Origin: Veillonella sp.
GTDB taxonomy: Bacteria > Bacillota > Negativicutes > Veillonellales > Veillonellaceae
Direction: 5' to 3'
Assembly: GCF_018364065.1 (NCBI RefSeq)
Contig: NZ_JAGZMO010000002.1
Coordinates: forward strand, 1-64,000
Length of the DNA stretch: 64,000 nucleotides
The notes beneath the pieces were generated by a model. That model was not told the origin of the DNA. It saw nothing but the letters and a program-made list of their open reading frames with translations, and ran no database searches. Positions 50,721-58,650 of this stretch are shown piece by piece. A program made the translations under genes and the position numbers. How positions within the stretch are numbered: the first letter of the stretch is position 1; each line of letters starts with the position of its first letter.

Positions 50721-51665
50721 TTAATCGTCGTCCTGCTCATCCAGTTCATAGTCTTTCGCCATCCAACGTTTTGTCGTTGTAAAGGTAATTGTCACCCATT
50801 TTTCATCAGCACGCCCGCCGATGGCCGCGTCGATTTCATTACGAATCTTATCCATATCTTCCACGCGCTGCGCTTCATAGTTCTTCGGCAACAAAATGTC
50901 AATTTCAATAAACCGCGTTTTACCATATTCCTGAATACTTGTTACATAGTCTTTGAAATGGTAGCGTTCCATGAAGTCGTCCATAATGGCCTGAATCTGT
51001 TCGTGAAGTGCTGTCGGTGCCAACCCGATAATCTGCTTTGTCGAAGGCACCAGGATTTTAATGGCACTCGGCATCATCTGTACGGACAATGCGATAAGAA
51101 CGATACTATCCACGTAACGTGCGTAAGAAGCCCATTCGGTCTGTTCCAATGCCCAGGCAAAGGCGAAACTGATTAAAATCCCCGCTGCCAATACGGCGTC
51201 AATGGACCAGCTGATATTATCAAACTTAACCAGGTTTGACTTTAAGCGTTTATTCAATTGCCGCACATAGAAATAATAGGCCGAATCCACTACAGTAAAG
51301 AATGCGGCGTAAACTACGATCGGGCCCGCTTCAACCGTATGGCCCGAACCTAACAGGTCCGTAATCCCGGTCATGAAGGCATATAACACAAACAGCAAGG
51401 TAAAGAACCCTTCCACCATTAATACTAATGGTTCGAATTGCCAATACCCATACTGGAAACGCTTACTAGTTTCCCGGGAGATAAGCTTCGATGTCATAAT
51501 CATCATTATTTTAATAATAACCGCCATAAAGGATACGATACCATCCAACAGAACGGCGGACGAACCGGTTACAACACCCATCACAGTACCGCTGACGGCA
51601 ACCAGAAACATAAGCCATGCCGATTGCCACAACAATCGTTGTTCCACATCTTTTGTACTGATCAC
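50721..51665 (-). CDS. Cation diffusion facilitator-type transporter
   Basis: 314 residues with about six membrane helices and a C-terminal cytoplasmic domain (VTSIQEYGKTRFIEIDILLP). The fold and the ILVPSTKQIIGLAP linker suit the CDF family (zinc, iron or manganese efflux). The usual metal-binding HxxxD/DxxxD pairs are only partly kept (LLDGIVSFMAV in TM2, SWSIDAVLAAG in TM5), so the substrate is uncertain. The start is a GTG at 51665 preceded by GGGGGGA. Monocistronic. Confidence 0.75.
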   Translation of the reverse strand: MISTKDVEQRLLWQSAWLMFLVAVSGTVMGVVTGSSAVLLDGIVSFMAVIIKIMMIMTSKLISRETSKRFQYGYWQFEPLVLMVEGFFTLLFVLYAFMTGITDLLGSGHTVEAGPIVVYAAFFTVVDSAYYFYVRQLNKRLKSNLVKFDNISWSIDAVLAAGILISFAFAWALEQTEWASYARYVDSIVLIALSVQMMPSAIKILVPSTKQIIGLAPTALHEQIQAIMDDFMERYHFKDYVTSIQEYGKTRFIEIDILLPKNYEAQRVEDMDKIRNEIDAAIGGRADEKWVTITFTTTKRWMAKDYELDEQDDD

Positions 51666-51820
51666 ATAAATCCCCCCTTTCGAAAATTACATGTTCCTAT
51701 AAGTATCTATAACTATTATACATGTTTTTTCCTACTTATAGATAACAAAAATCACTAAACTGAAATAAAATTCGTAACAATTTAATCATAAAAAATTAAA
51801 TATATTACCTCCCTGTCAAT

Positions 51821-51870
51821 AAAAAAGAGGGCTCCGAAAAGAAATCACACGAATTCTCTCTTAGCCCCCT
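51821..51870 (-). terminator. Terminator after the MetQ-like gene
   Basis: Minus-strand AGGGGGCT pairs with AGCCCTCT across a 30-nt loop and is followed by T6. Confidence 0.65.
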
Positions 51871-51930
51871 ATATAAGCCTTTTAGTTTGTGCGGTTACAT
51901 TTCACCACATGAAGTTGTAAAAAGACCTGC

Positions 51931-52749
51931 TTATTCAGCCGGTACAATCGTACCATGGAATTTTTCTTCCATAAACTTCTTCACGCCTTCCGAATGAAAT
52001 AATTCGGCAATGCGTTTGTAAGTCGGATTGTCTTTATCAGCATCGCGCGCCGCCAATACCATGACAGCCAACGGTTCATCCTTAGGTTCGAGGAACACGC
52101 CCTGTTTCTGCACATCAAGGCCTGCGCTCATTACATAGTTCATCGGAATCGCCGCCAATGCCACATCATCAAGACTGCGCGGTAATTGTGCCGCTTCCAA
52201 TTCTTCGAACTTCAAGTTCTTAGGATTGCTTGTAATGTCAGCCTTTGTCGCCTTATAGCCTACGCCGTCTTTCAACGTAATCAGGCCCGCTTTCGCCAAC
52301 AAGGCATAGCCACGACCGCCATTAGTCGGATCATTAGGTACCGCTACAGTGGCACCGTCAGGTAAATCTTTTACATCTTTAACGGAGTTGCTGTAAAGAC
52401 CCATGCGCATTAAAATCGTTTTGCCGATAGGCACTAAGTTCGTATTGTTTTGTTTGTTAAAATTGTCTAAGAACGGCTTGTGCTGATAGCTGTTCAAGTC
52501 CAAATCACCTTCCGCCAATGCTTTATCCGGCGTAATGTAATCGGAGAACTCAACGACTTTGATGTTAATGCCTTCTTTAGCCGCTTCTTTTGCTACCGCT
52601 TCAACAACCTCAGCATGAGGGCCTGCGGTGGCACCAATTTTAATTTCTTTAGAACCGGTCTGACTCGACGAACCTCCGGATCCACATCCGGCAATGCCCA
52701 GCGCCAATACGGCCGCCAATAATGGAAGTACTATCTTCTTTAACTTCAT
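51931..52749 (-). CDS. MetQ/NlpA-type substrate-binding lipoprotein
   Basis: Lipid-anchored receptor of a methionine-type ABC importer, 272 residues. Lipobox LGIAGC puts the acylated cysteine at residue 22. The mature part has IKIGATAGPHAEVVEAVAKEA, SYQHKPFLDNFN and VAVPNDPTNGGRGYALLAKAGLI, all typical of the NlpA family. No metN or metI gene is adjacent, so it is an isolated binding protein or partners with a transporter elsewhere. ATG at 52749 with AGAGGT upstream. Confidence 0.9.
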   Translation of the reverse strand: MKLKKIVLPLLAAVLALGIAGCGSGGSSSQTGSKEIKIGATAGPHAEVVEAVAKEAAKEGINIKVVEFSDYITPDKALAEGDLDLNSYQHKPFLDNFNKQNNTNLVPIGKTILMRMGLYSNSVKDVKDLPDGATVAVPNDPTNGGRGYALLAKAGLITLKDGVGYKATKADITSNPKNLKFEELEAAQLPRSLDDVALAAIPMNYVMSAGLDVQKQGVFLEPKDEPLAVMVLAARDADKDNPTYKRIAELFHSEGVKKFMEEKFHGTIVPAE

Positions 52750-52949
52750 ATAAATTACCTCTTTCTCTCAATATTATATGTCTTCTCACGGACATATTCC
52801 CCCTTGGACGTCTCAAAAGTCCATTACTAATATACTACCATATAAAATCAACTTCGAAAAGAGGGGCCCCCGGGCATAGAAGCCTGTTCCCTATAGCAAT
52901 AATCTATAAGGTGCTATCAGTACTTCATATACCGCAGAGGTCCCTGCCT

Positions 52950-52988
52950 ATGCTTACTGTTTATGCTTACTGTTTATGCTTACTGTTC
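52950..52988. repeat. Three 13-bp tandem repeats across the permease stop codon
   Basis: ATGCTTACTGTTT occurs at 52950-52962 and 52963-52975, and with a last-base change at 52976-52988. The third copy contains the stop codon and the last codons of the permease. The flanking spacer down to 52750 holds a poor GC-rich hairpin near 52860-52900 as the only terminator candidate. Confidence 0.85.
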
Positions 52989-54398
52989 CTGCTCAGCAAA
53001 TATATCCACACCGTCATCTTCTGTATATTCTTCGTGTACAATAGGGCGTTTGTAAATGCCGCCCAAGTAGTACCCTGCCGTAACGATGGCGATAAAAATC
53101 CACCCGATAATCAAGGACAATCGTGTTGATTCATTCCACCACATGCCGATAGTAACCAGTACTAAAAACAAGAGGCAGAAATAATTGGAATATGGATACA
53201 ATGGCGATTTAAACGGATGTTTCGCCATAATTTCTTCGCCCCAACGCTTACGGAATTTCAGCTGTGCCCCGGCCAATACAAACCAGGATACCATCGCCGG
53301 AAATACGCTGGCGCTGTAAATATATAAGAAGAGCTGCGTATTCGGGAATATGTAATTCAAAAATACGCCCAGTCCCAACGCCGCAATGGATACGTAAATA
53401 CCGTTACGCGGCACGCCCGCCTTCGACAACTTGCCGAACATTTTAGGGGCCTGACCGTTTTGCGCCAAGGTGTACAGCATACGGCCACAGCTATACACAC
53501 CGCTGTTACAGCCGGACAAAGCGGCCGTGAGAACAACGAAGTTAATGATCCCCGCTGCACTGGTAATACCGATGCGAGAGAATGTCTGCACAAAAGGACT
53601 GCCAATGAAGCTCAGTTCGTTCCACGGATAAATACAAAGAATGACGAAAATGGCGCCTACGTAGAAGATCAAAATACGCCACACAATACTTTTTACAGCC
53701 TTTACCAAGGTATGACGAGGATTTTGCGCCTCACCGGCAGTAATGCCTACCAGTTCCACCCCTTGGAATGCAGCCGCCACCACGCACATGGCGATGAGCA
53801 TACCTTCCATGCCGTGTGGGAAAAATCCGCCATGCTCCCACAAGTTGGAAATACCGATCGGCACACCATTATTACCGAAGCCGAAAATAATTAACGCCGC
53901 CCCGGCAATGAGCATGAATACAATGGTGGATACTTTAATCAACGCGAACCAGAATTCAAACTCGCCGTAATATTTAACGGACACCAAGTTAGCCGCCACA
54001 ACGATACCCATCCCGACCAATGCCGATATCCAATGTGGAAATTCCGGGAACCAGTAACTCATATAGATGCCCACGGCGGTCACTTCCGCCATGCCTACCG
54101 TAATCCACATGAACCAGTAGCACCAGGCGGTTAAGAAGCCCACATATGGTGAAATGTACCGATAGCCGTAAGCGGCAAAAGAACCGGGCACAGGCTCCAG
54201 ATACAACATTTCCCCCATAATCCGCATAATTAAAAACATTACAACGCCTGCTAAGGCATAACACAGCAGTACGGCCGGACCGGCGGTCTGAATCGTACTT
54301 GCTGAGCCCATAAACAGGCCTACCCCAATCGTTCCTCCCAGGGCGATCATCTCCACATGACGCGGTTTCAAATGACGTCCCAATTGTTCCGATTTCAT
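52980..54398 (-). CDS. Amino-acid permease of the APC/AAT family
   Basis: Twelve-helix proton-coupled amino-acid importer, 472 residues. The N-terminus HLKPRHVEMIALGGTIGVGLFMGSAS and the segments PVPGSFAAYGYRYI and GVELVGITAGEAQNPR are characteristic of the AroP/CycA/GabP group. Exact substrate cannot be read from sequence. Located next to threonine dehydratase, which is compatible with import of a hydroxy or neutral amino acid. ATG at 54398 with AAGGAG upstream. Confidence 0.88.
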   Translation of the reverse strand: MKSEQLGRHLKPRHVEMIALGGTIGVGLFMGSASTIQTAGPAVLLCYALAGVVMFLIMRIMGEMLYLEPVPGSFAAYGYRYISPYVGFLTAWCYWFMWITVGMAEVTAVGIYMSYWFPEFPHWISALVGMGIVVAANLVSVKYYGEFEFWFALIKVSTIVFMLIAGAALIIFGFGNNGVPIGISNLWEHGGFFPHGMEGMLIAMCVVAAAFQGVELVGITAGEAQNPRHTLVKAVKSIVWRILIFYVGAIFVILCIYPWNELSFIGSPFVQTFSRIGITSAAGIINFVVLTAALSGCNSGVYSCGRMLYTLAQNGQAPKMFGKLSKAGVPRNGIYVSIAALGLGVFLNYIFPNTQLFLYIYSASVFPAMVSWFVLAGAQLKFRKRWGEEIMAKHPFKSPLYPYSNYFCLLFLVLVTIGMWWNESTRLSLIIGWIFIAIVTAGYYLGGIYKRPIVHEEYTEDDGVDIFAEQEQ

Positions 54399-54467
54399 AA
54401 AACAATATCTCCTTCTAGCTCAAAAACTCTATCTCTTTCCTTCTGCCTGCACACAGGCTTTACTACA

Positions 54468-54504
54468 TAAAATAAGGCCATGTTTGGCAACACGGCCTTA
54501 TTGT
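54468..54504 (-). terminator. Terminator after threonine dehydratase
   Basis: Minus-strand AATAAGGCCGTGTT pairs with AACATGGCCTTATT and is followed by TTATG. Confidence 0.8.
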
Positions 54505-54531
54505 TAACTTCTAATACGCTAAATGCATCTG

Positions 54532-55752
54532 CTATTTAATGACTGCCGGGAATCCGTGGTCAATTAATGTTTGATGCAGATTTTTCACATGTTTTTCGCC
54601 CATCGTTTCAATTTCCAATGACACGTGTACGTAGCCCACTTCAATATCGCGCTGACTGCGATCATGCCAAATACTCAAAATATTAGCATTCGTGTCGGAA
54701 ATGAGACCGGTCAATGTAGATAATACGTGTGGACGGTCCTGTACAATAACATCCAGATAAATACGGCGCCATGATTTTACGAGACCGTTGTTGATAATAC
54801 GGTCAATCATGTTCACATCGATGTTACCGCCACTTACGAGGGCTACGACCTTTTTACCTGCCAGGCCGTCAATTTTATCGTTAATCATCGCTGCCACCGG
54901 ACACGCACCCGCACCTTCAACAGCTGTTTTAACACGTTCTAACAAGAATAAGATGGTTTCCGCAATTTCCGATTCCGTTACCGTTACCACTTCATCCACG
55001 TACTGTTGCACCATTTCAAAGGTCAATGTACCCGGCGTACCAACGGCAATCCCGTCAGCCAAGCTCTTATTGGCCGGTACGGTTACTATGTGGCCTTCTT
55101 TCAAGGACTGCTGCATGGATGGCATATTGGCAGTCTGTACGCCGATAATGCGGATACTTGGCTTAACTGCCTTGGCTGCTGCGGCTACGCCGGCAATGAG
55201 TCCGCCACCACCGACAGGGACAATGATTACGTCCGCATCAGGCACTTCTTCCAAAATTTCAAGACCGATGGTCCCCTGACCGGCCATAACCACAGGATCA
55301 TCAAAGGGGTGACAGAATGTGTAACCCTTTTTTTCCTGCAAACAGCATGCTTCATTATATGCATCTGCGTAGAAATCACCGGACAACACTACATCGGCAC
55401 CGTAGCTCAATGTAGCTTCCACCTTAGAGAGAGGCGCGTTGGAAGGCATACAAATTGTGGCTTTGCAGCCATATTCCTTAGCCGCTAACGCTACGCCTTG
55501 TGCATGATTCCCTGCTGACGAGGCTACAATTCCCAGCGCTCGTTCTTCGTCTGTAAGCGATGCCACCTTATTGTAAGCGCCACGCAATTTGAAAGAACCG
55601 GTGCGTTGGAAATTTTCCATTTTCAAATATACTTCACAACCACAGCGTTGACTCAGTGATGTGGACTGCATAATCGCCGTCTCCTGAGCCACCCCTTTTA
55701 ATCGATTTCTCGCCTCTTTAATCATGTCCAAAGTAACCATAGCGTGTGCCAT
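54532..55752 (-). CDS. Threonine ammonia-lyase (serine/threonine dehydratase) with ACT domain
   Basis: PLP enzyme making 2-oxobutyrate and ammonia from threonine. About 406 residues. The PLP lysine is about K55 in TGSFKLRGAYN; ASSAGNHAQGVALAA and the glycine loop VPVGGGGLIAG bind PLP phosphate. The C-terminal domain (about 330-406; DRPHVLSTLTGLISDTNANIL) is a single ACT domain. That layout fits catabolic TdcB-like or short IlvA forms. Start at the ATG at 55752 with AGGAGG 6 nt upstream; the ribosome-binding site lies inside the end of the nitroreductase gene. Confidence 0.9.
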   Translation of the reverse strand: MAHAMVTLDMIKEARNRLKGVAQETAIMQSTSLSQRCGCEVYLKMENFQRTGSFKLRGAYNKVASLTDEERALGIVASSAGNHAQGVALAAKEYGCKATICMPSNAPLSKVEATLSYGADVVLSGDFYADAYNEACCLQEKKGYTFCHPFDDPVVMAGQGTIGLEILEEVPDADVIIVPVGGGGLIAGVAAAAKAVKPSIRIIGVQTANMPSMQQSLKEGHIVTVPANKSLADGIAVGTPGTLTFEMVQQYVDEVVTVTESEIAETILFLLERVKTAVEGAGACPVAAMINDKIDGLAGKKVVALVSGGNIDVNMIDRIINNGLVKSWRRIYLDVIVQDRPHVLSTLTGLISDTNANILSIWHDRSQRDIEVGYVHVSLEIETMGEKHVKNLHQTLIDHGFPAVIK

Positions 55753-55753
55753 A

Positions 55754-56575
55754 TTAAACCTCCTCATCAAAAAAGACTTGTAAAGGCTCTCTCTCTGGCA
55801 TGTAACGGTATTTATATTGCGGATACCCCACCATGATCGCCCCAGCGACCTTGTACCCGTCCGGAAGCCCTAACTTTTCTAACAGCGGTTCATAGCCGGC
55901 CTGTGCGCAAAATTCCACAAAACCCGACCAGCAGCTGCCCAGCCCCAACGTAGGTGCGAACAACTCCGCATAGGTTAAACAGAAATGCCCGTTATCGCGA
56001 CCGCGTTCTGCTATTTCACCGGAATCCTTACTTAAGGCCAACACTAATGCCGGTGCTTTATGAAGAATAAAATCACGGCCTGTCTTGTTGTAACGTTCCG
56101 CATTCATGGCGTAGAGACGCATACGTCCATTGGACTTGCCCATTTCATGCATCCAGTTCATAACTACGCCGCTAATAGCCTGTAACTGCTCTTTATCTTG
56201 AATAACGCGATAGGAAACGCCCTGACTGTTCGTGCCCGTTGGTGCCATGCTGGCAATTTTCAAAAGACGCATAATTGATTCTTTAGATACTTCCTTGTCT
56301 TTGAAAATGCGGATGGAACGCCGATAGCGCATGAACTGCTCAGCCTCTTCAGGCGTAGGCAATGTATAGTCACCGATTTTTGTCTGCTCTGCACGCGGCG
56401 TCACATCGTAGTCAATCGCCTCCGTTGGACAAATAGCTACACAATGACCGCATACTATGCAACTGCCCCGTCCGGCCACCGGACCATTGTCGCTCATCTT
56501 CAAGAGCCCTGTCGGGCATTCGGCCACACACATATTACACCGTATACAGACTTCTGTATTCACTGAAAAGCTCAT
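55754..56575 (-). CDS. Ferredoxin-nitroreductase fusion protein
   Basis: 273 residues. Two [4Fe-4S] motifs at the N-terminus (CIRCNMCVAECP and CIVCGHCVAICP, about 10-50) are joined to an FMN-dependent nitroreductase domain (YRRSIRIFKDKEVSKESI, MAPTGTNSQG, LGLGSCWSGFVEF). Such fusions serve as anaerobic flavin reductases of unknown substrate. One nucleotide separates its stop from the threonine dehydratase ATG, so the two are translationally linked. Confidence 0.9.
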   Translation of the reverse strand: MSFSVNTEVCIRCNMCVAECPTGLLKMSDNGPVAGRGSCIVCGHCVAICPTEAIDYDVTPRAEQTKIGDYTLPTPEEAEQFMRYRRSIRIFKDKEVSKESIMRLLKIASMAPTGTNSQGVSYRVIQDKEQLQAISGVVMNWMHEMGKSNGRMRLYAMNAERYNKTGRDFILHKAPALVLALSKDSGEIAERGRDNGHFCLTYAELFAPTLGLGSCWSGFVEFCAQAGYEPLLEKLGLPDGYKVAGAIMVGYPQYKYRYMPEREPLQVFFDEEV

Positions 56576-56607
56576 TTAACAGCCTCCTTATAAATAGTTC
56601 GCTCATG

Positions 56608-56636
56608 ATTATACCGCAAAAAAGGAAATTTGTACA
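56608..56636 (-). promoter_or_regulatory. Promoter of nitroreductase-threonine dehydratase
   Basis: Minus-strand TGTACA (56631-56636), 17 nt, TATAAT (56608-56613), about 30 nt before the ATG at 56575. Confidence 0.65.
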
Positions 56637-56775
56637 CTCATACAAGCCCTTTAGTACCACATAGAGCCTCTTCATTCCGTTTAATTTTTGTTTAACACTT
56701 TTTTATACTTTGTTGATTCTTCTGTATTAAACTAAACCTATGCAACAAACTGTCAACATAAGACATATCAACCTT

Positions 56776-56805
56776 TTGACAGCTCACACAATAAAGTATT
56801 AATAT
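56776..56805 (+). promoter_or_regulatory. Promoter of the FetAB-like operon
   Basis: TTGACA (56776-56781), 18 nt, TAATAT (56800-56805). The -10 lies inside a 13-bp inverted repeat. Confidence 0.6.
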
Positions 56806-56828
56806 GTTATAACAGTAACATATTAATA
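56797..56828. promoter_or_regulatory. Palindromic operator candidate over the fetAB-type -10
   Basis: TATTAATATGTTA (56797-56809) and TAACATATTAATA (56816-56828) form a perfect 13-bp inverted repeat with a 6-bp centre, covering the -10 and probable transcription start. A repressor site is the simplest reading. Confidence 0.6.
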
Positions 56829-56844
56829 TGCTATAGATGATTAC

Positions 56845-56890
56845 AAAGCACTACATTATGTAAGAATAAAGCACTGCATTATATAAGAAC
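56845..56890. repeat. Two 23-bp direct repeats in the FetAB-like leader
   Basis: AAAGCACTACATTATG-type units at 56845-56867 and 56868-56890 differ at three positions, followed by a partial third (ACTATATAAGAATC). They lie between the promoter and the ATG at 56918. Confidence 0.65.
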
Positions 56891-56917
56891 TGAGACTATA
56901 TAAGAATCGAGGTCATT

Positions 56918-57580
56918 ATGGATATTCTCACCACTGATAATTTATCCTTTCAAAATACCATACAGTATCCTGATATACGCATTCCCAAAGAAGCCATGAC
57001 CTTTATTCAAGGGCCCAGCGGTTGCGGGAAAACGACGCTGTTCAAGTTGTTCAACAACACCTTGTCCCCTTCAACGGGTACAATTTATTTAGACGGCAAG
57101 GATACACGGGACATGAACGCACTGGAGCTGAGAAAGCGCATTTTACTGGTGAATCAACAGGCCTTCCTCTTCGACGGTACCATTAAAGATAACTTTGAAC
57201 AGTTCTACGCCTATCGGGAAACGCCGGTGCCTACGCAGGAGTGCATGGATTTTTTCCTAAATCTGGCCATTGCACCGTTTACAGTAGATAAAGAAATTAC
57301 TTATTTATCCGGCGGTGAACGGCAACGTGTGTTCAACGCCATCATGCTTTCCTTGGAGGCGGACGTTTACTTATGGGACGAACCGAGTTCCGCGCTCGAC
57401 TCCGCTACCGCTACAGAATTTTTCACTAACCTGAAAGAGTATATGAAAACGAACCATAAAACGTCAGTCATCATTTCTCATGACAAGAATTTATATCCTG
57501 TGTTCAGCGATCAGACGATTGTGCTCAGCGCACCTCGTAAAACATCACCCACTGTAGTTCTTAAATCCCGGGAGGCCTAA
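56918..57580 (+). CDS. fetA: ABC transporter ATP-binding protein (FetA/YbbL-like)
   Basis: 220 residues. Walker A GPSGCGKTT (about 32-40), ABC signature YLSGGERQR, Walker B VYLWDEPSSALD and the switch SHDKN are complete. Paired with a FetB/YbbM-type membrane protein 2 nt downstream; in E. coli this pair exports iron and protects against oxidative stress. ATG at 56918 follows GAGGTC. Confidence 0.88.
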   Translation: MDILTTDNLSFQNTIQYPDIRIPKEAMTFIQGPSGCGKTTLFKLFNNTLSPSTGTIYLDGKDTRDMNALELRKRILLVNQQAFLFDGTIKDNFEQFYAYRETPVPTQECMDFFLNLAIAPFTVDKEITYLSGGERQRVFNAIMLSLEADVYLWDEPSSALDSATATEFFTNLKEYMKTNHKTSVIISHDKNLYPVFSDQTIVLSAPRKTSPTVVLKSREA

Positions 57581-57582
57581 TC

Positions 57583-58377
57583 ATGACAGAATCCATAAGT
57601 ATGGAGTTGACCGGTTTTCTTTCTACCTATATACTCCTTCTCATCGTTGGTGCCGTGTTTAAATACTGCGGCATCGATCAGACAAAATATTTAATCTTCG
57701 GTTCCATTCAAATGAGCGTCCAACTCATCATTGCCGGTTATGTACTACTTTACATATTCCAATCACCGTCGCCATTTTTTATCTTTCTCTACCTGGCATT
57801 GATGGTGGGCTTCGCCATTTATCGCACACTGAACAAAAATAAATGGCTCAATCAGCGCTTCCGCTGGATTGTAGCCATTTCCATCTTCTTAACTTGCACA
57901 TGTATTACCCTGTTTATGCTCCTTGCGGTAATTCGTAAAGATATTTTAAACCCTCAATTTGTCATTCCAATCAGCGGCATGCTCGTAAGCGCCACCATGA
58001 ACGGTGCCACCTTGGCACTAAAAACATTCAAAGAAGTGCTCACCGGCCACCGCCAGCAAATTGAAGTGCTCTTAAACGTAGGTGCCGATCCGGCCAAAAT
58101 ACTCCATCCATTTATTAACCAATCCTTGGAAACGGCATTTCTACCTACAATGAACTCCATGGTAGGTATGGGCATCACCGCCTTGCCGGGCATGATGACC
58201 GGTCAGATTTTAGCCGGCGCCTTGCCAAACGAAGCGGTGCTCTACCAAAGTACCATCATGATTGCCAACTGCAGCTGCGTATGTCTCGCTTCATTCGGAC
58301 TCCTCTACTTCGGCGCCCGCACCTTATGGAACAAACAGTTACAAATCATGCCTATTACTTTGGAAAAGGTGAAATAA
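57583..58377 (+). CDS. fetB: ABC transporter permease (FetB/YbbM-like)
   Basis: 264 residues with about seven membrane helices and the UPF0014/TIGR00245 features: VISGMLVSATMNGATLAL-like segment (PISGMLVSATMNGATLALK), EVLLNVGADPAKIL and SMVGMGITALPGMMTGQILAG. Acts with the ATPase gene immediately upstream. The gene ends 52 nt before a 16-bp repeat array and a terminator. Confidence 0.88.
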   Translation: MTESISMELTGFLSTYILLLIVGAVFKYCGIDQTKYLIFGSIQMSVQLIIAGYVLLYIFQSPSPFFIFLYLALMVGFAIYRTLNKNKWLNQRFRWIVAISIFLTCTCITLFMLLAVIRKDILNPQFVIPISGMLVSATMNGATLALKTFKEVLTGHRQQIEVLLNVGADPAKILHPFINQSLETAFLPTMNSMVGMGITALPGMMTGQILAGALPNEAVLYQSTIMIANCSCVCLASFGLLYFGARTLWNKQLQIMPITLEKVK

Positions 58378-58428
58378 GCAATCTCAGTTAAAGCTACTGC
58401 AGAGCGGTTGGGTATTGAAAACTAAAAA

Positions 58429-58492
58429 ATTACGCCTATAAAATATTATGCCCATAAAGTATTACGCCTATAAAACATTACGTTTATAAAAC
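58429..58492. repeat. Four 16-bp tandem repeats
   Basis: Units ATTACGCCTATAAAAT, ATTATGCCCATAAAGT, ATTACGCCTATAAAAC and ATTACGTTTATAAAAC are contiguous between the fetB stop and its terminator, so they would be part of the 3' untranslated RNA. Confidence 0.88.
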
Positions 58493-58494
58493 AA

Positions 58495-58538
58495 AAAACT
58501 ATCGAACCGGTCTAAGGACTGATTCGATAGTTTTTTTA
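58495..58538 (+). terminator. Terminator of the FetAB-like operon
   Basis: AAAACTATCGAA/TTCGATAGTTTT stem with an inner GGTC/GACT pairing, then T-run. Confidence 0.88.
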
Positions 58539-58650
58539 TATTATAGGAAGATGATTTGCATAGCCTCATCAGCAACTGATGGGATTCTGCTTGAGTTGAA
58601 ATTGCTGATACAGTGATAATCGAAATTACTGTTTAGCATGATTTACAAAG

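Noticed and set aside
52750..52979. SAM riboswitch upstream of metQ
   Set aside because: No S-box motifs are seen; the GC-rich palindrome near 52860-52900 fits a weak terminator better.
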